Shown here: piece by piece, positions 12,201 to 27,200 of the stretch
Position numbering within the stretch: the first letter of the stretch is position 1
How the letters are laid out: each line of letters begins with the position of its first letter
DNA from: Tretioscincus oriximinensis
Taxonomy: Eukaryota; Chordata; Lepidosauria; Squamata; Gymnophthalmidae
Reading direction: 5' to 3'
NCBI GenBank assembly: GCA_022410635.1
Contig: JAJVDF010000591.1
Coordinates: forward strand, 384,731-448,730
DNA length: 64,000 bases
Program-made: the position numbers and the translations under genes
Notes under the pieces: generated by a model
Told to the model about the DNA's origin: nothing
Seen by the model: the letters and a program-made list of their open reading frames with translations, nothing else
Databases searched by the model: none

Positions 12201-15200
12201 GTTATTTATAATTATAAGATCGTATATTTCCTTAACAAGTTTTATTTCTCCTTTGAGCTTCTTATCTACTATTCTTTCAAATTCTGATTCTCCCAATATA
12301 GAAATTCTAATTTCTTGATTATTAATAACAATAAATAAAGTATTCTCTTGCAGCCAAAATCTGTATCTTTGATTCCTTGTCATATGGTAAATTAACAATA
12401 AATCTAAGGGTTGTTTCTCTATTATCTGTGAAGTCTCACATTTTATAATAGCCTTGACTTTTTACAATATCCAGATATACTTTCATATGTTGATCCCCTG
12501 TAGTGTTAATAGCATCTACAGAGGTCACACATCTCCAGTTAACAACTAAAAATTTCCTATTCTCCTTCCATGATTTATAGCAAGTTTTTAAAGGAATTAG
12601 CCAATATTTGATGATTTTCTTCTCAACTATAGGGAGATAAAAGCGATATATTCTGTGTCAAATTTAATTGCTTTTCATTTTATTATCAACAAGAAATTCT
12701 AATTGTAGAAATCTAAGTAACTGAAAGAAATCAAAATAGCTTTTTAAAGATGGTAGGCCCCAACCTAATTGTTGTCTACAAGACCATAAGGTTCAATTTG
12801 GAATTCTATTCTTCTTCCCATGGAGTACCCAGTTCTTAATTGAGTTTTCCCACAGTTTCAGTTTGGAGTCAGGAATGAAAATTGGAAGAGCTTAGCTAAG
12901 CATTAAAGTAATGCCTTCTATTGGTTTTGTTATCTATCTTGGTGAACTACACTTTGATGTTCAGTAAAGAAAATGATGGTGTGGAGGGGTCAGGGGAAGC
13001 TCCAGCTGGTGATTTGAGCCCTTTCTGCTTTGGGCCTTTACCTGGATTATGTCTTGCATAGAAACTTGTCATTGATTTGNTAATACAGACTAAGGCAGGT
13101 CTTGTCCAGAGCCAGCCATAGTCTGTATTGGTATATGAATGGCAAATTTCTATTCCAGTGCAGTAAGGGCTTTTAATTGTTTTGCTTCCTGAATTGTTCC
13201 TTTATGCATTTTCATAGATCAACCTGGGGTATATTGTTTCATGTTTTACTGAATATGTTAGCATTATTTGATCTTTTTATATAAGTTAATATATTCGTAT
13301 TGCAGACTATCAGAAGCCCAATTAGCTCTTAAAGATACAAAGACCACATCAGCCACCACTCTTTTGGCAGCAGAAGATGAAATTGTTCAGCTAAAAGCAC
13401 AGTAAGTCAAATAAGAATATAGGATGGCTAGCAAAATTAGACTTTTTTAACATTTTAGTTTACAACAGTTGCATAATTGCCTGGTTAACAAGCTGGTTAA
13501 CAAGCATTTAAAAAACTTAATACCAACAATTTAGTCACAGTAACATTAAAACTAATTTAACAGAGATGTCTCTAAAATGAGAAATTACAAATTTACCAAC
13601 AAGAACAACTAGAAAGCCTTGTGGCTTATTTTAACAGGCGGGCAGGTAGGTAGGTTTGCAAGAGAAAAGACACTCCATTGGGAATTTGAAACTCAATGAA
13701 AACCTAGGCCTTGTTAATGGAGATCTTGAAATGGGTACATAAGCATCCATCTTCTATCTTCAAGAGAAGCCTGTGTAGTCTAATCTATACAGTCCAAGAA
13801 AGACTGAACTAAGTGAAGCACCCAAGGTAGACTAAGTCTTTCCCAGCCACCTTTACAACTACCTATACTTTCTAGAGAAGTGGAATTTAATGAGAATTGG
13901 ATCGTGTATCCTCAGTTTTGGAGAACCTCTCATGTAGAATCTTTGTCTTTTCTAGATTAAGTTATAATGTATTAATGCCTGCTGTTTTGTCAGACACATG
14001 AATTTTCTCTTCTATTTTAGCTGGAATAAAAGATGGAATTGTCCATAATTCTAAAGCCCATGATAACCTAGTGGCTTCATATCCATATTAAGAAATATTG
14101 GGGAAAAGATCATCCCCTAGATAAACCCNCACCTAACCTCAGAGGGTACTAGCTAGTAGCTCTTGAGTATAAANGTGCCTCCCCACGTTGAATATTTATT
14201 GCAATGGTACCAACATCATGTAGAATCCACCTTATGTGTTCCTGCAAATTCAGCAATCCACTCACTAAAAAGGCCTGTGGTCCCGGTTTTTCGAGCCACC
14301 TCCTTTTATTAGATTTCATAGTGGGCTTCTCTAAACCCCACCAAACAGTCTTCTTAGGGCATACAGTAATGAGAACATGTTAGCTATTCCAGCAAAGGAG
14401 CTAGCAGCACTTTGAGACTAACTTGAGAAAAGTGGTTGGCATAAGCTTTCGTAGACAGGTCTACTTCTTCAGATGCTGAAGTAGACCTGTCTACGAAAGC
14501 TTATGCCAACCACTTTTCTCAAGTTAGTCTCAAAGTGCTGCTAGCTCCTTTGCTGGACTTTCTGCTAGACTAATACGGCTATTTCTCTGATGTTAGCTGT
14601 TGTAAGACTTTGAGGATAAATCTAAAATTTCATTGGCTCTTGGAACTACCTGGTACCAGGAAACTGTGCTTGCACAGAATCTTGGGAATTACAGTTAGAC
14701 ATGTAATATGATGGGAATACAAAGCAATGGAATGTGAATAGCGTATTCCTGCGGAAGTCATAGGCAATGACAAGGTACGTGGAAATGGGTTCGCAGATGG
14801 GTTATTCCAGATTTAAAGTAAATTCCAGAATAAACAGATGGTGTGGAGGCACCCTTATTTTCTGAATTATGTCCAAGAGAACACTATGTGCATCTAATTC
14901 CTAAATTCCAAAGCTGTTTTAATAGGATAACATAGTGAATAATACCAAAGGCCACACAGAAATCAATCAAAACTAATATGGCCACACATCTCTGTATTAA
15001 AAAAACTTCATTCAACTATCATCAAGTAACAAGCATGCAAAGGAGAGCCAAGCCTTTGAAACATTTTAATGAGGTTCCAGATATATGCATTCTTTAAATA
15101 AGAAATCAGAGATTGTTTTAGTTCAGATAGAAAACTGACCATCCATTTCTTTGATATTTGAGTGGGGTTTCTTTTTAGCTATTCCCACATTGTTTTTTGA

Positions 15201-18200
15201 AGCTAAGTCAAAATTTGTTTGAATTCCATTCAGTGTTATTTTTAAATTGGATACTCTGTGGCCTTGTTTGCACAGTCTTAGTAATCTGTTTTAGGGAGCT
15301 CACTATTTTGTATTGTCTGCATGTGAATAATGCTAATCAACATCAAATGTGTATTAACTATTTCCTAAACTGCATTACTAGCACACCAGATACAGTAAAT
15401 CTATTATTTATTTATTTCTACTTTTATCCTGCCTTATACCTAAAGGTCTCAGGGCGACCAACCATAGGGTGGCGCTCATAGCTTTTGTTGCTTTCTCCAC
15501 AACAGACATCCTATGAAGTAGGTGGGACTGAGAGAGTTCTAAAGAACTGTGACTGGCCCAAGGTGGCTTTCAGGAAGAAGTAGGGAATCGAACTGGGAGA
15601 CTACCAGCTGCGAGTCCAACACTCTAACCACTACACCAAACTGGCTCTACCCTACAAATCTGCCCTACAAGTGTTGGAACACTGCTAAAAATGCATTAGA
15701 AGCAGTGTGTTTATATGTAGGACAGATCTATGTTGTGAAGTGGAAATGGCCTTGTTGCAGCAGCTTGAATCCGGAGCACCTTCTAAGCTGTTTTCAAAGG
15801 CATTTTCAGACCTGTTATAAGAAGGTCAATGCTGAATGGGGCCAGAGTTCACCTAGTCCAGCCTTCAGCCTCACACAGAAGCCCACCAATTGCACCTGGG
15901 CAGTCTGAACAGAAGAAGGCAAAGTATGCACCTGTTCTCGACTCCCTGTAAGTGGCATTTCAGGAATACTGCCTGCTGCTCCATCCCGGAGGCATCATCC
16001 AGACATTCATCCTAGTAGCTATTTATATCCTTTGGTGTCCATATTCTTGTCTAATCCTGTCTTGAAGCTATCCAGACTGCTAGCTACCATCACCTCTTCT
16101 GAAAGTAAATTCCAAAGGCTGATGTCCCTCTGGGTGAAAAAAATCTTTTCCTTTGTCTGTTCTCACTCTTCTGCCCATCGGTTTCAAGTAATGCCCCCTG
16201 GTCCTAGTATTGTGAGATAGAGAAAACAATTTTTCTCTATTCACTATATCCATCCCATATATGATTTTATAAACTTCAGTCAGAGCACCTCTTAAACGCC
16301 ATTTTTCGAGGCTGAAGAGACCCAGATCTGCACCTTCTCTACTTCCACAATATCCTTTTTGAGATATGACCAGAACTGTACACAGTATTCCAAATGTGGC
16401 CTCACCACAGATTTATAAAGAGGCAAAACAACACTTGCTGACTTGTTTTTGATTCTTTTCCTTATGATCCCCATCATTGAATTTGCTTTTTCTGCTGCTG
16501 CACACTGCGTTGACCTTCATTGAGCTGTCCACCAACACCCTGAGATCCTTTTCCTGCTTAGTCACAGAAAGTTTGGTTCCCATCAGTTGGTGGGAGTATT
16601 TGGGGTTCTTTGCCACAATGTGCATGAACAGACTTGCTTAAGTTGAAGTGCATTTGCCACTTCGTTGCTCACTCACTCAATTTCAATAGATCACTCTGGA
16701 AGGCATGATTTACTTTTGCAGAAGCCATGCTGAGTTTCATTCAGCACTATGTGGTTCTCTATGTGTTTAGTAATTTTGTCCTTAATTATGGTTTCCAATA
16801 CTTTACGTAGAACTGATGTTAAACTGTTTTGGACTAATCTGGTTGACCTAGGGTGCTGGTAAAGGAGAAATGATGCTAAGCAGCTTCTAGGACCCAAAGA
16901 GCAATTTTGGATGCAGCGAATGTCAATATTTCAGAACTNGGAGAGCTCTGAGTCCAGCTCCGAATTCTGCTGTCATTTGCAGTTAACATATGGGCTATAT
17001 TGACAGAATCGCAAGTTACCTCTAGTCATATGTAACAATTGTTTGGTTTTTGCACAACAGCACATGTATTTCCANTTCTAATGTGGGCTTATATTTTTTC
17101 TGCTGGCTTTTGCACAGCAGCACATGTTCTGTTCTAGGGCTTATATTTCTAAATCCCTTTTCTGCCAAATATATGAAAGGGTTTTTTGATTACAAGCTCT
17201 AGTTAGTGAGATGAACTCAAGTTCTTTCTTTCCTTTGTTTAAACTTCATTAGCAATGCTTTTTTCTCTTGTCATATTCAGTGGTGGCAACTCTCCTGCAG
17301 GGTGCTTTTAATGCTCTTCTGGAAAGATAGATCTCACACCTTGAGGATATTTTGCAGGGTTCCAGAGGCATCCTCAGTGGTGTGGATGTAGCTTTTGTTT
17401 TTTGTGTTTCAGACTTTCCCCCCTTCTTTATAGTACAATCAATGCATGGCTGCTCAGTGACAAATACCACTGAATTCATTAAGAGCTTTCTCTTCAAATA
17501 AATATACATAGAGTTGCAGCTGTTTTAAAATATTCTGATCACTGTTCTTTGGCATCATGATGGGTTGACAATTTGTTTATGAGCCCAAAGCTGATAGAAT
17601 TCTCAATGGGCAAAGGAAATNACATGAGAGGTTTATTATTGTACAAAGGAATATATTTATTATTCAATGGACTGTACAAGAGCCCTATGTTATCTTATAT
17701 ACTGTATAAATAAAACTCCTAAAGTTTCTCCCGCATCACTCAAAGATGTAATGTGCTTTGCCTTTGACATCACGTTCTTGGGGGCTTTTTTGCCTTTAAC
17801 TTCGGATCTGCTCTTTCACATGCCTTTTCGCATCTTTCTTCTTTGTAGATCTCCAATGCACCTTTGCACTTTGCATCATTGCTTCTTTCATGTGTTCCTA
17901 TGCATTTCACATACTCACCTTCAGCCTTCTCTTCCTCTCTAGTCTCTAGCTTTCACTTTCTGATCAAACTAAATAAAATCAAAATTCCCTTTCCTTCAAA
18001 ACATTTACATATTTTCATCACATATAAACTAAGCTCTTATTAAGGTTGAACTTTCTTCATACTTGAAGTCCTAATGAAAGTCCTAAAACATTCCAGGTTG
18101 CCTAAAACCTACCGTAATGCTCCAGACCAATTCCTTTTCTAGCCTTTGTCAACATCCCTGTTAAGACAATATTTGACACTTCAGCCTACCAGTAATCTAG

Positions 18201-21200
18201 TGCCTTAAGAACCATAGAATTCTTGCGGTTTATCAGCCTTTAGCTTTTTATATGGACATTTTAGGTGGCCGTTCCAAAGCCCATTAATGAAATGGCTTCC
18301 TAGCCACATACACCCCTCCTTTTGCATTGCCTTCATGCTGCCGTGCTTGAGTGCTGCTGCTCTTACCACTATTTTTTTGCCTATTGGTGAGGCACCTGTT
18401 AGGGCCGACTGGGTTAGTGCAGCCCTGGTGCCAACCCATGCGTTCAGCTGTTGTGCAGCCAAATGCCACATCAGTGAGGGGCTGGACATGCCTTGGCCAA
18501 TATTATGTCTTCCAGTTGATGGACACTAATGGTGTCCACTGCTGTCCCATAGAGTGGCAATCGCGTTGATTTGTGAGACGCAAATTGAAGGAGGATGGTT
18601 GATATAAAATGAAAACAGGATATCAANTGTGATCAGAATTATTCTTTATGATTAAGATTAAAGGCTTCCCAGATGAAAGAAGAGTCTGCGTCGATAAATC
18701 TAGAGCGCTTAGAGGACTATGAGCAGCAACTGCAAACTTTGAAGGACGAGATTGCAATTCTTAATGCTCAAAAATCTCTCCTACAAAGCAGGTAAGAGTC
18801 AACATCTGATTTGCAAAATGAATCAAAGTTATGATTTGTCCTGAGATAACCTATACAAACACAGTCATTAGATTAGGAGTGCAAAGGAAGAAGGCAATGC
18901 TGGAGCTGGAAGCCTCCATTTGATATTTCCCAAGCAATATCAGGTAAAGCGAAGGGAGACTTCTAGCTGTCCTCTCAAAAGGCTGCAATTGATCTTACAA
19001 GCATGGAAGGTTACATGTGACCCATATTACAACCCAATTACACCAATAAAAGGCTGTCATCTGGAATTTAATATTACCTCTACTGTCTTTTCAGAAGTGA
19101 TCCACTTGTTATATTGTTTTTGAATGTTATTCAAGGTTTTGTTTAATTTCCGTTTCTATTTCAAAATCCTTTTTCATCTGCTAAACATGGACAATCACAT
19201 TTAAGAGAATGATGAAGGGGAAGTAGATTTCAACTGAGAAAAATCAAAAGGTTTCTAGATCAAAAATCACACCTTGTCTAGGATAAATGTTTATAAATAT
19301 CAAGATATTTCATTAATGCCATTTTTAATTTCCCTTACAGGCTTGCACGAAGCCGGTCTCTTTCCCCAAGACCTGTCCAAAGCAGATCACCTAGTCCACT
19401 TGCTCTGAGAAGTTTATCTTCTGGCCAAGCGAGGCTTGGAAATGCTTCTCGCCATGCTCGGCTTGTGGAGAGCTTTTGTGACATTTATGGCCAGGAACGC
19501 CTGCATGCCCAAACCCTCTTGAGAAGTTACATAGATGATTTAGAGACAGTGCAAAGGATTATCTATGTGACAGCTGTGGTATGAAACAATTTAATTTCAT
19601 TTTTGTTAATACCTTAATTGCAAAATCTCTTTTGTAAGCTTAGAATCAATAGTAATACAGGGTGCTTCAAAAAATGTATACACACTGTGAACTTCCATAG
19701 AAAATGTATTTACTGTTCTACTGTTCTATAAAGTTAAATAAATAACAAATGTTAATACTGTTCAAATTGGTGACCTGCAGCATCAATACAATTCTGAGTA
19801 CGAGTCACCACTGATTCTGTACATCGTATGGAAGTTCAAAGTGTGTATACATTTTGTATATTGAATATTATAGTTTACGGGGCTAAAAGGCAATATCCAG
19901 GTGCCACATTCAGGAAAGGCGTTGAAAGTGGTTTCTAAGAATTTTTGAAAGCGTTATGAAAGTAATACACCAGCAGCTTTTGCACTTTGGGCCTCAGTTG
20001 TTAATAGTCAATGAGAATTTTTTTTTAAATATCAGCTTCAATTTTAGGTCTTTCCCAGTAAGCTATCAAATATATCTCTTGTTTGGGAATTTACGTTATA
20101 TGACCTATGGTTCAAAACTTCAATGTACCTGAGAAAAATGCTTCTCAGATTTTATTTTATTTTGTAAAACTGAAAATAANATTTTGAGCTAAACCAATTC
20201 CAAACCACTTTCAGAATGAGAAAAGATATTAGCAAAGTAATGACAAACTCCCATTCTTTATTGTTGAATTGGAATAATTTCCCTTTTCTAATGTGCTGCC
20301 CCATTCCAAATGTAGACCAAAAGTGGGTTTATAGTTAAGTTCTATGAACCTGTTGATGGCAAGGTTGCAAAACAGACTTACAGATATTTCCATCAAGATC
20401 ATGATGTGTTAGGCTGCGTCCAGACATTGCTTAGCTATTCTGCTATATTTGGTTATTTCAGAATAAAGTGTTTTCAGGAGTTATTTATTTTGAAACATCC
20501 ATACTTTATTCCAGAATAGCTATGCTTTATTCCAGAATATCCAAATATAATGGAAGAAGTAAGCAATATTTGGATGCAGCTTTTGTCTGCCTTTGAAGGT
20601 TAAACTCTAAAATGTAACTTCTTTTATCTACTGATATATCATTATTGATAGGAGTCTTTCCATGCTGCGAAGAAGGCTTTCAGACAGTTCAAAATGCGTG
20701 TTAGAAAGTCTCTTTTACTGAGTTGCCCAGAGCCTGAGTCACTTGAAGACATGGTAATGGACTATATTGTTCGCCAAGAAGACTTGTATGATGTTCAGTC
20801 CAGTGTGAATGTAAGTGTGTAAGCATTAAGTTCTATTAGAGCACTGTTTAGCTTCAATAATGTGGTAAAAGGGCCATCGATTTGCATCTGATTTTTCTCT
20901 TTACAAGGGATAATGTTCTGGCTTGGTACAACTCTGCTGCTTAGTCAGTTTTCTAATCAGGTTTCTAATCCTATAATTCAGAAATGGATAGTTTTATTAA
21001 ACTTGGACTGAGCCAATCCAAATTCAGGCTGAGATGAGCTTCTTCAGGCAAGTTCAGCTGCAGACATTAATGAAGGGGATATTAACCTTTTCAGTTCCTC
21101 AAGAAAGAATCTTTTCCTTTCTTTGATTATCTTTTCTGGATTTCTATTTTTTGTTTTAGGGCCTTTCACTGAGTCTTATTATGGGATATATCTTTGAATA

Positions 21201-24200
21201 GAAATCTACTATTTGCACACTAGTACAGACCACAGCACAGAATAAAGTTCAACATGAAATATTTGTGCTATTTACATTTACTCTAAGCAACTGCTTTGAT
21301 TTTTTAAAAATTGGTACTAATATTGCTTTATATTAATGCAATACTATTCAATCTCAGAACTGTAGTCCTTGAACAAAGAAACTACAAAGGAAGATTTTAA
21401 AGAGAAGCAGCAGAAGTAGAATACATGCACAAATTACTGCCCATTGACAAGGGACTTAATAGAGACAATGGTTTCCTAGCATACTATAAATATTATAAAT
21501 CCAGTTAACTGATTGATGCACAATCAACCAGATGCATCTTGTTCCTCCAGGCATTTTCCTCTACTTGAGAAGATTGACTTCTGCCATTTAGCTATTTGTC
21601 TCACCTAGTTCACCCCCATAACACATTTGCATATCCTTTGTCATCTCCTACACACAAATTCCAATATAGTCTGTTCCTGGCATTGGTCCCTTAGCATCTG
21701 AAGTAACTCATGCCACATATCTTTCCCCTATTAGTCTCCAAATGTTACAAACCCCCTTGCTGGGCTTTCTACTAACATGGCTATTTCACTGAAATTTTCT
21801 GTTATTGATTTTGCTCAATCTTGTGTATTTATGTATTTTCAAGGACTGGTAATTTTCAGATTTTTTGTCCCTGTAAAAAAAATAGTAATTTCTTAAAATT
21901 TATTTTCAGGAGGTAATTCATGCAATGAACATCAACCCTAAGATTTCCTTCCCACCAGAGGTTGATTTTATTGTGATCAATGGTTTAATACGAGAGTTGT
22001 GCCGCGTAGCCTTTTCAATGCAGACTTTGGATCCTCCACTTGATATATCATTTGGAACAGATGGAGAACTTTTTAATGAATACAAGTAAGCAAAACAAAA
22101 TTATTCCCAATAATTTCATGGCCAGTAACCATCACTGTAGAGAGATCATTAAGTAAAAGAGTTCTATACTTTTTGCAAATTCAATATCTTTGTGTCTGAA
22201 ATAGATATCGTCGCAGCTATGACTCTGAATCCACAGCCCCACTGGTGGCCTATCATGTCTGGCCAGCTCTTCTGGAGGGAGGTTCTGTAATTGTGAAGGG
22301 AGAGGCTGTCACACGAAGAGGTGCTCTGGTGTGTACTTTGTTTGGATGTTCAAATTTAAATGTCTTATCTATAATCCTAAGTTATTGCTTCATTGTTGTC
22401 AGGGTGTATTTTGGACTACTCATCTGTAGCCCTCTTTGTTGAAGGCAAAACATTCCTAAAATTTCCATCCTTCAAGGACAGATTTTTGGAAGAAATATAG
22501 CTTCTCCAAGTGTCAAGAAATGTTTAAAATGTTATGTTCTTTGGACTGACAGAATGATAGTTAGGACTAAAGTCACAGCCCCAGCTTACTTACTAAATGT
22601 GTTACTTTTTGCTCAAATTTAATTATTTTAAATTTAAATAATTAAAATTACCTAAGAAGTTATAATCTGTAAAGTAAAATCTGTGAATTAGAATGTCTTC
22701 CAGACTATATACAAAATTGGCAAATTTTACAATAAGTGTGCTAAAATATCTATTTAATATCATTAATAGATTGTCTTCTTAGCTTTGTTGCAGTGGCATA
22801 AAATCTAGCCACATTTAGTGAGTCCTGGGCTTGTTTATCTTCCATCAAAATTATCTAAAATACACGCACTGTTCATAGAGAATGATTAGAATAAAATAGT
22901 TTTGCAAAAGTGGTCAGTGAAGGATGAACAAATCACCATATATTATAAAAATTAAGTTAGATTATTTTTTTCACCAACAACATTGGGCGTATCAGGGCAG
23001 AATTAAAAAAATATTTAGTTCTTGTTTCCACTGCTTTTTTAGTCTAATTTTTGAGGTAAGGAGACAGATTTCAAATTAGGTTCCATTTCTTTTCCTCTTC
23101 TCCAATCCAGATTTCTGTCCACATTGATAAATATGGGTTTGGCAATCCAGACCTCCAATACCTTTTCTTGGAACAGTGAAGACTACACAGTATCACCCCG
23201 ATATTCTAGGGGTTCCTATGGGTATATGAGATCATTTCAATGTTGTTTTGAGATAATCCTATGGTTTAAGCACTGTCTGTATACAACCTTAGTAACATGC
23301 TAGAGATGATTCACATTTGGGTTCATTTGTGTAGCTCTCTGCCCCTCTGCCATTTCATCATGAACATTCTCTCTAGGTGGATTAAAGATAGTACAGGAAA
23401 GCAAGTGCCAAATGTTACTGTCTCTAAGGCTCTTTAGAGCCTGAATGTGTGAATGCAGCTGCTGTTTGGAACTATGGCCATAATTGAGAGGTATACATTA
23501 CCACAAATCAAATTTTTTCTCTAGAAGAGGAATTCTCATTTCATAGAGTGTCACTTCAGTAAATGCTTTTTGTATTATTTTTTTATAGTCCATGTTTTCT
23601 TTCAGTGGTGCCAGAGGAGCAGAAGCAGGAGCTGCAGCCGGAGCCGGAGTGTGAGCCCTATGTCCCGTAGCACAGCCTGTGCACGGAATTTGGTAAAACT
23701 GAATAAGCAGATTAGCATTGCTATTCAAGATAAAATATTACAAAGCTAGCAACTGAAATAGGGGGCATGATAGTTGTGGAGTTTGGTTCTCTTATGTATC
23801 CNTATAATTCAGATGATAATAATTTATTTATTGTTATTTATTTATTCAGGGCAGTTAAAATCAGAATTCAAAATAACATTAAAGGGAAACAAAACTCCCA
23901 AAACAAAATGGACACAATGCTAAGCAATGAAACTAGGTTTTTAGTCCAGTTCTTCAAGGCTTAAGAGATGGCTTAAAAGCGTGTGTGTAACTACAGCCAT
24001 TGTGCATCTCTACAGAGCACAGGGAAGAATGTAAGGCAGTAGTGAAGATGGCAGCTTTAAGGGATGGGGCGAGGGCTGCATTCTCTTTCCCTGCTTGTCA
24101 GACTTCATAGAATCACAGAGTTGGAAGAGACCTCCAAGATCATTGGGTCGAACCCCTTGCTCAATGCAGGATTCACTAAACCATTCCAGACNGATGCTGT

Positions 24201-27200
24201 CCAGCCTGTTTGAAGGAAAACTCCTATTATTTGCTGGCTGTGACATGCTGTTCCCTCTTCCCTCTCAGCTTCCAGCCAGGCAGCCCTAGAAAGCAGCCCA
24301 GGTGGAAGAAAAAAGGCAGCCCCAGCTCATAGTTGAGAGAAAATGGTTAGAGCTGCCAGGGAGGGAATGAGAACTTAGTCCCCCCTCTTCCCTTTAAAGC
24401 TGCCACCTTTGCTAAAGCTCCTGTGCTTGGCTTTGTGTTGATGGGAAGCTCACATTACTTGCTTTCTCTTGCTCTCTTGTGTGTATGCATTTATTTATTT
24501 GTACTCTATACCCGAAGGTCTCAGGGCGGCCAACCAAAGGGTGGTGCACAAAGCTTTTGTGGCTTTCTCCACAACAGATACCCTGTGAAGTAGTTGGGGC
24601 TGGGAGAATTCTAAAGAACTGTGACTGGGCCCAGCTGGCTTTCGTGGAGGAGTGGGGAATTGAACCGGGAGACCAAATACCTCTACTCCAAACTGGACTC
24701 TGCATGGATCCTTTATAGAAACATCTTGTGTCACACGAGAGCCTTAACCGTTGGTGAAGAGAATTGTCTGTTAGTTTACAACCTTTTCTCTTTAGACTTT
24801 ATAATCCATGAGGGTTGATAATCTTTCCCAGCTCTGTTTCAAGTAGATTAGCATGTTCCTACCCCTTCATCACTTGTGTATCATCTCAAGAAGTAAGCTC
24901 CAAAGCCAGGCACCGTCTTCTCATTCATTTTCCTGTTATCACTGTATCCAATGACCAGAAGTGTTCCCTGCATGTTTATCCAGAGAAAACACTCCTCATT
25001 TTCTAGAGGAGGCCGGTTTCTTTTTCTTCACCATGAAGCAGGAGCCATTTCTTTTGAGAACCTGCCCTAGGTTGTCAGGAAGGGATACTTGAAATCTTGT
25101 GATGTGTTCACACAGGTGCTTTTAAATAATCTTCAGTCCTGAAAAACTGGTCTGGAAACCAGAAAAAATGGTTTTCAGTCCAGTTCTTCAGGATTAAAGA
25201 AGATTTAAAAGCATGGGTGTGACCCTGAACTTGATGCTGTGGGGACAAATATTCACGATTTTCTTGTCAACAATATAGTAATGTTTTGCCGCTTTCCCCT
25301 TCCAGATCATCTTCTGATTTGTGTCTCCAGGCAGTTTTCAATCCAAGTGCTAATTGGGTCTGGCCTTCCTTAGCTTCTGAAAATTGACAAGAGGGAGGAT
25401 AAACATGAAGGGATGGTTAAGCATACCATTTCCATTGCATACTGAGAGTACAAGCCACCTTTAAACCCTAGTTTTATATCCTGGCTTTCTTGGACTGTGT
25501 TATTCATACCTACATATGCTATTTGAAGGTCCCCTGGTTTGTTTCTGTGATATTATAAATGGAAAAGAAAAGGATTGCTTGCTGGCTATGTGTCACTCTT
25601 ATAAAGTCAAAGGTCATATTATTTGGTAACTGAACATGCAGATCATTTTTAATCTCAACTCAATTCATTATTCTTTTTTATTTCATCTGTGAATGTCATT
25701 TTATGGCTTGGTTTGTCTAATTGGCCATTTAGTACAAGAGAAATCTATAGCCCTTTCTGAACTAGGCTTTATTTTGAGATATACCTTGGCAAAGAAGCTT
25801 GCTATCTGCATGCCAGTATAGATTTTGGGTTGCTGTCTACAATTATACTAATGGAGTTATTTGTCTTCTTAGTGCCTTCAGAAGACTAAAGCCCTGTCCA
25901 CACTGGACATTATTCCAGGATTTATCTCAGGATGGGTGCTTGTCATCTNCAGACTTTGGCAGGCCCCAGAGCTTGCTATAGTCTGAACNGGCATGCAGAT
26001 GACAGGCCGCATTTTGAGATATATCCTAAAATAACACTGAGTGTGGACAGAGCTTTGGGGAAATGCCTCATTGCCTTATGCATAGGTATAGCTTTTCCTT
26101 CTCTTTTTGTGTGTGCAAGTCTTCCCAACCCATAAACTACTTTTATAAGCTGAACCACAATGGACAAACAAATATACATATGAGGAAAGTACCACTTTAA
26201 AGCAATCTAGAATCTTGCCATTTTGGCAAAGGCCATGCTGAGATTTCTCTGTATGCTCGCAACACTTCTGCAAAGAAAGTTGACTGGTGTTGGCATGAAA
26301 AAGAGTATTCGTTTAGTTGCATCTAGAAAGAAAAAACAACAACGCACTTGTAATTATTTTAAGACAGTGTTTTATTTGACAGTTATCATGGTGCTCCTTA
26401 CGTAGTACTAGAATTTAAACTTGCTAAAATCTAAGTCTGTACAAGGTGAAATAATCCTAGGAGCATTTTGTTCTGGAATACCCTAAATAAACATCCCAAA
26501 ATAGCCGGCTAGATAAGTGATGTCTAGGGCAGTCTTTGGTTACATTTTTATCTGTCTTTCTTCCAAGGTCTTCAAGGGTTAGCCTGTAACATTCAGGAGG
26601 TTTGATTCTGACCTCCCAAATCTTAATTCAACACTGTTACACTTCATACGAATGGACTTGAATTCTACAGTGAGGGGCCTGAGATAACTGAGATGGGGGG
26701 AAAAATTCAAACTGACTTTTTTGTATTACTTGTCTTCTAGCCAACTCGAAGTCGCAGCCCTTCCCCTTTAAGGAACGGATGCCAAAGTAAGTGGGCGCAT
26801 TCAGAACTAAGCAAGCATGACTTTGAAGTGGATGAATAATCAAGTAAACAAGCAATATAGCAATTACTGTCTCTTAATACATGAAATTTGATGCTGGTTT
26901 ATAGTGGGCTAATTTTTTGTGTGTTTGTGTGGAGCATTCTTTGTCACCCAATCCCTGAGAATTATATTCTGCTGCAGGATATTGCTGTGACAAACAGAAG
27001 CATGATCACAGTAGGTCAAGCCACTTTTATTGCCTCTTGTACATTGGCCAGCTTACACAAACACAACTCTACATATCATAGAAGAAGATCACTTCATTAT
27101 AGGGCCTGGTGTTTGCTGTGTATGTGCCACCCACCAACACAGTTGGGTTTGCATATTTAGAACATAAGAGGAGCCCCCTGACTGGGGCTGGAGCCCATCT

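Noticed and set aside
22329..22442. Extension of SPATA18 exon 10 into the following intron (open frame to 22442)
   Set aside because: The family sequence continues with Trp and Arg-Ser repeats, which are found in exon 11 after the GTGTGT donor.
26787..26839. SPATA18 read-through ending [17 protein letters not shown]
   Set aside because: A strong donor at 26787 plus the terminal exon at 29368 give a more family-like end; kept only as an alternative.
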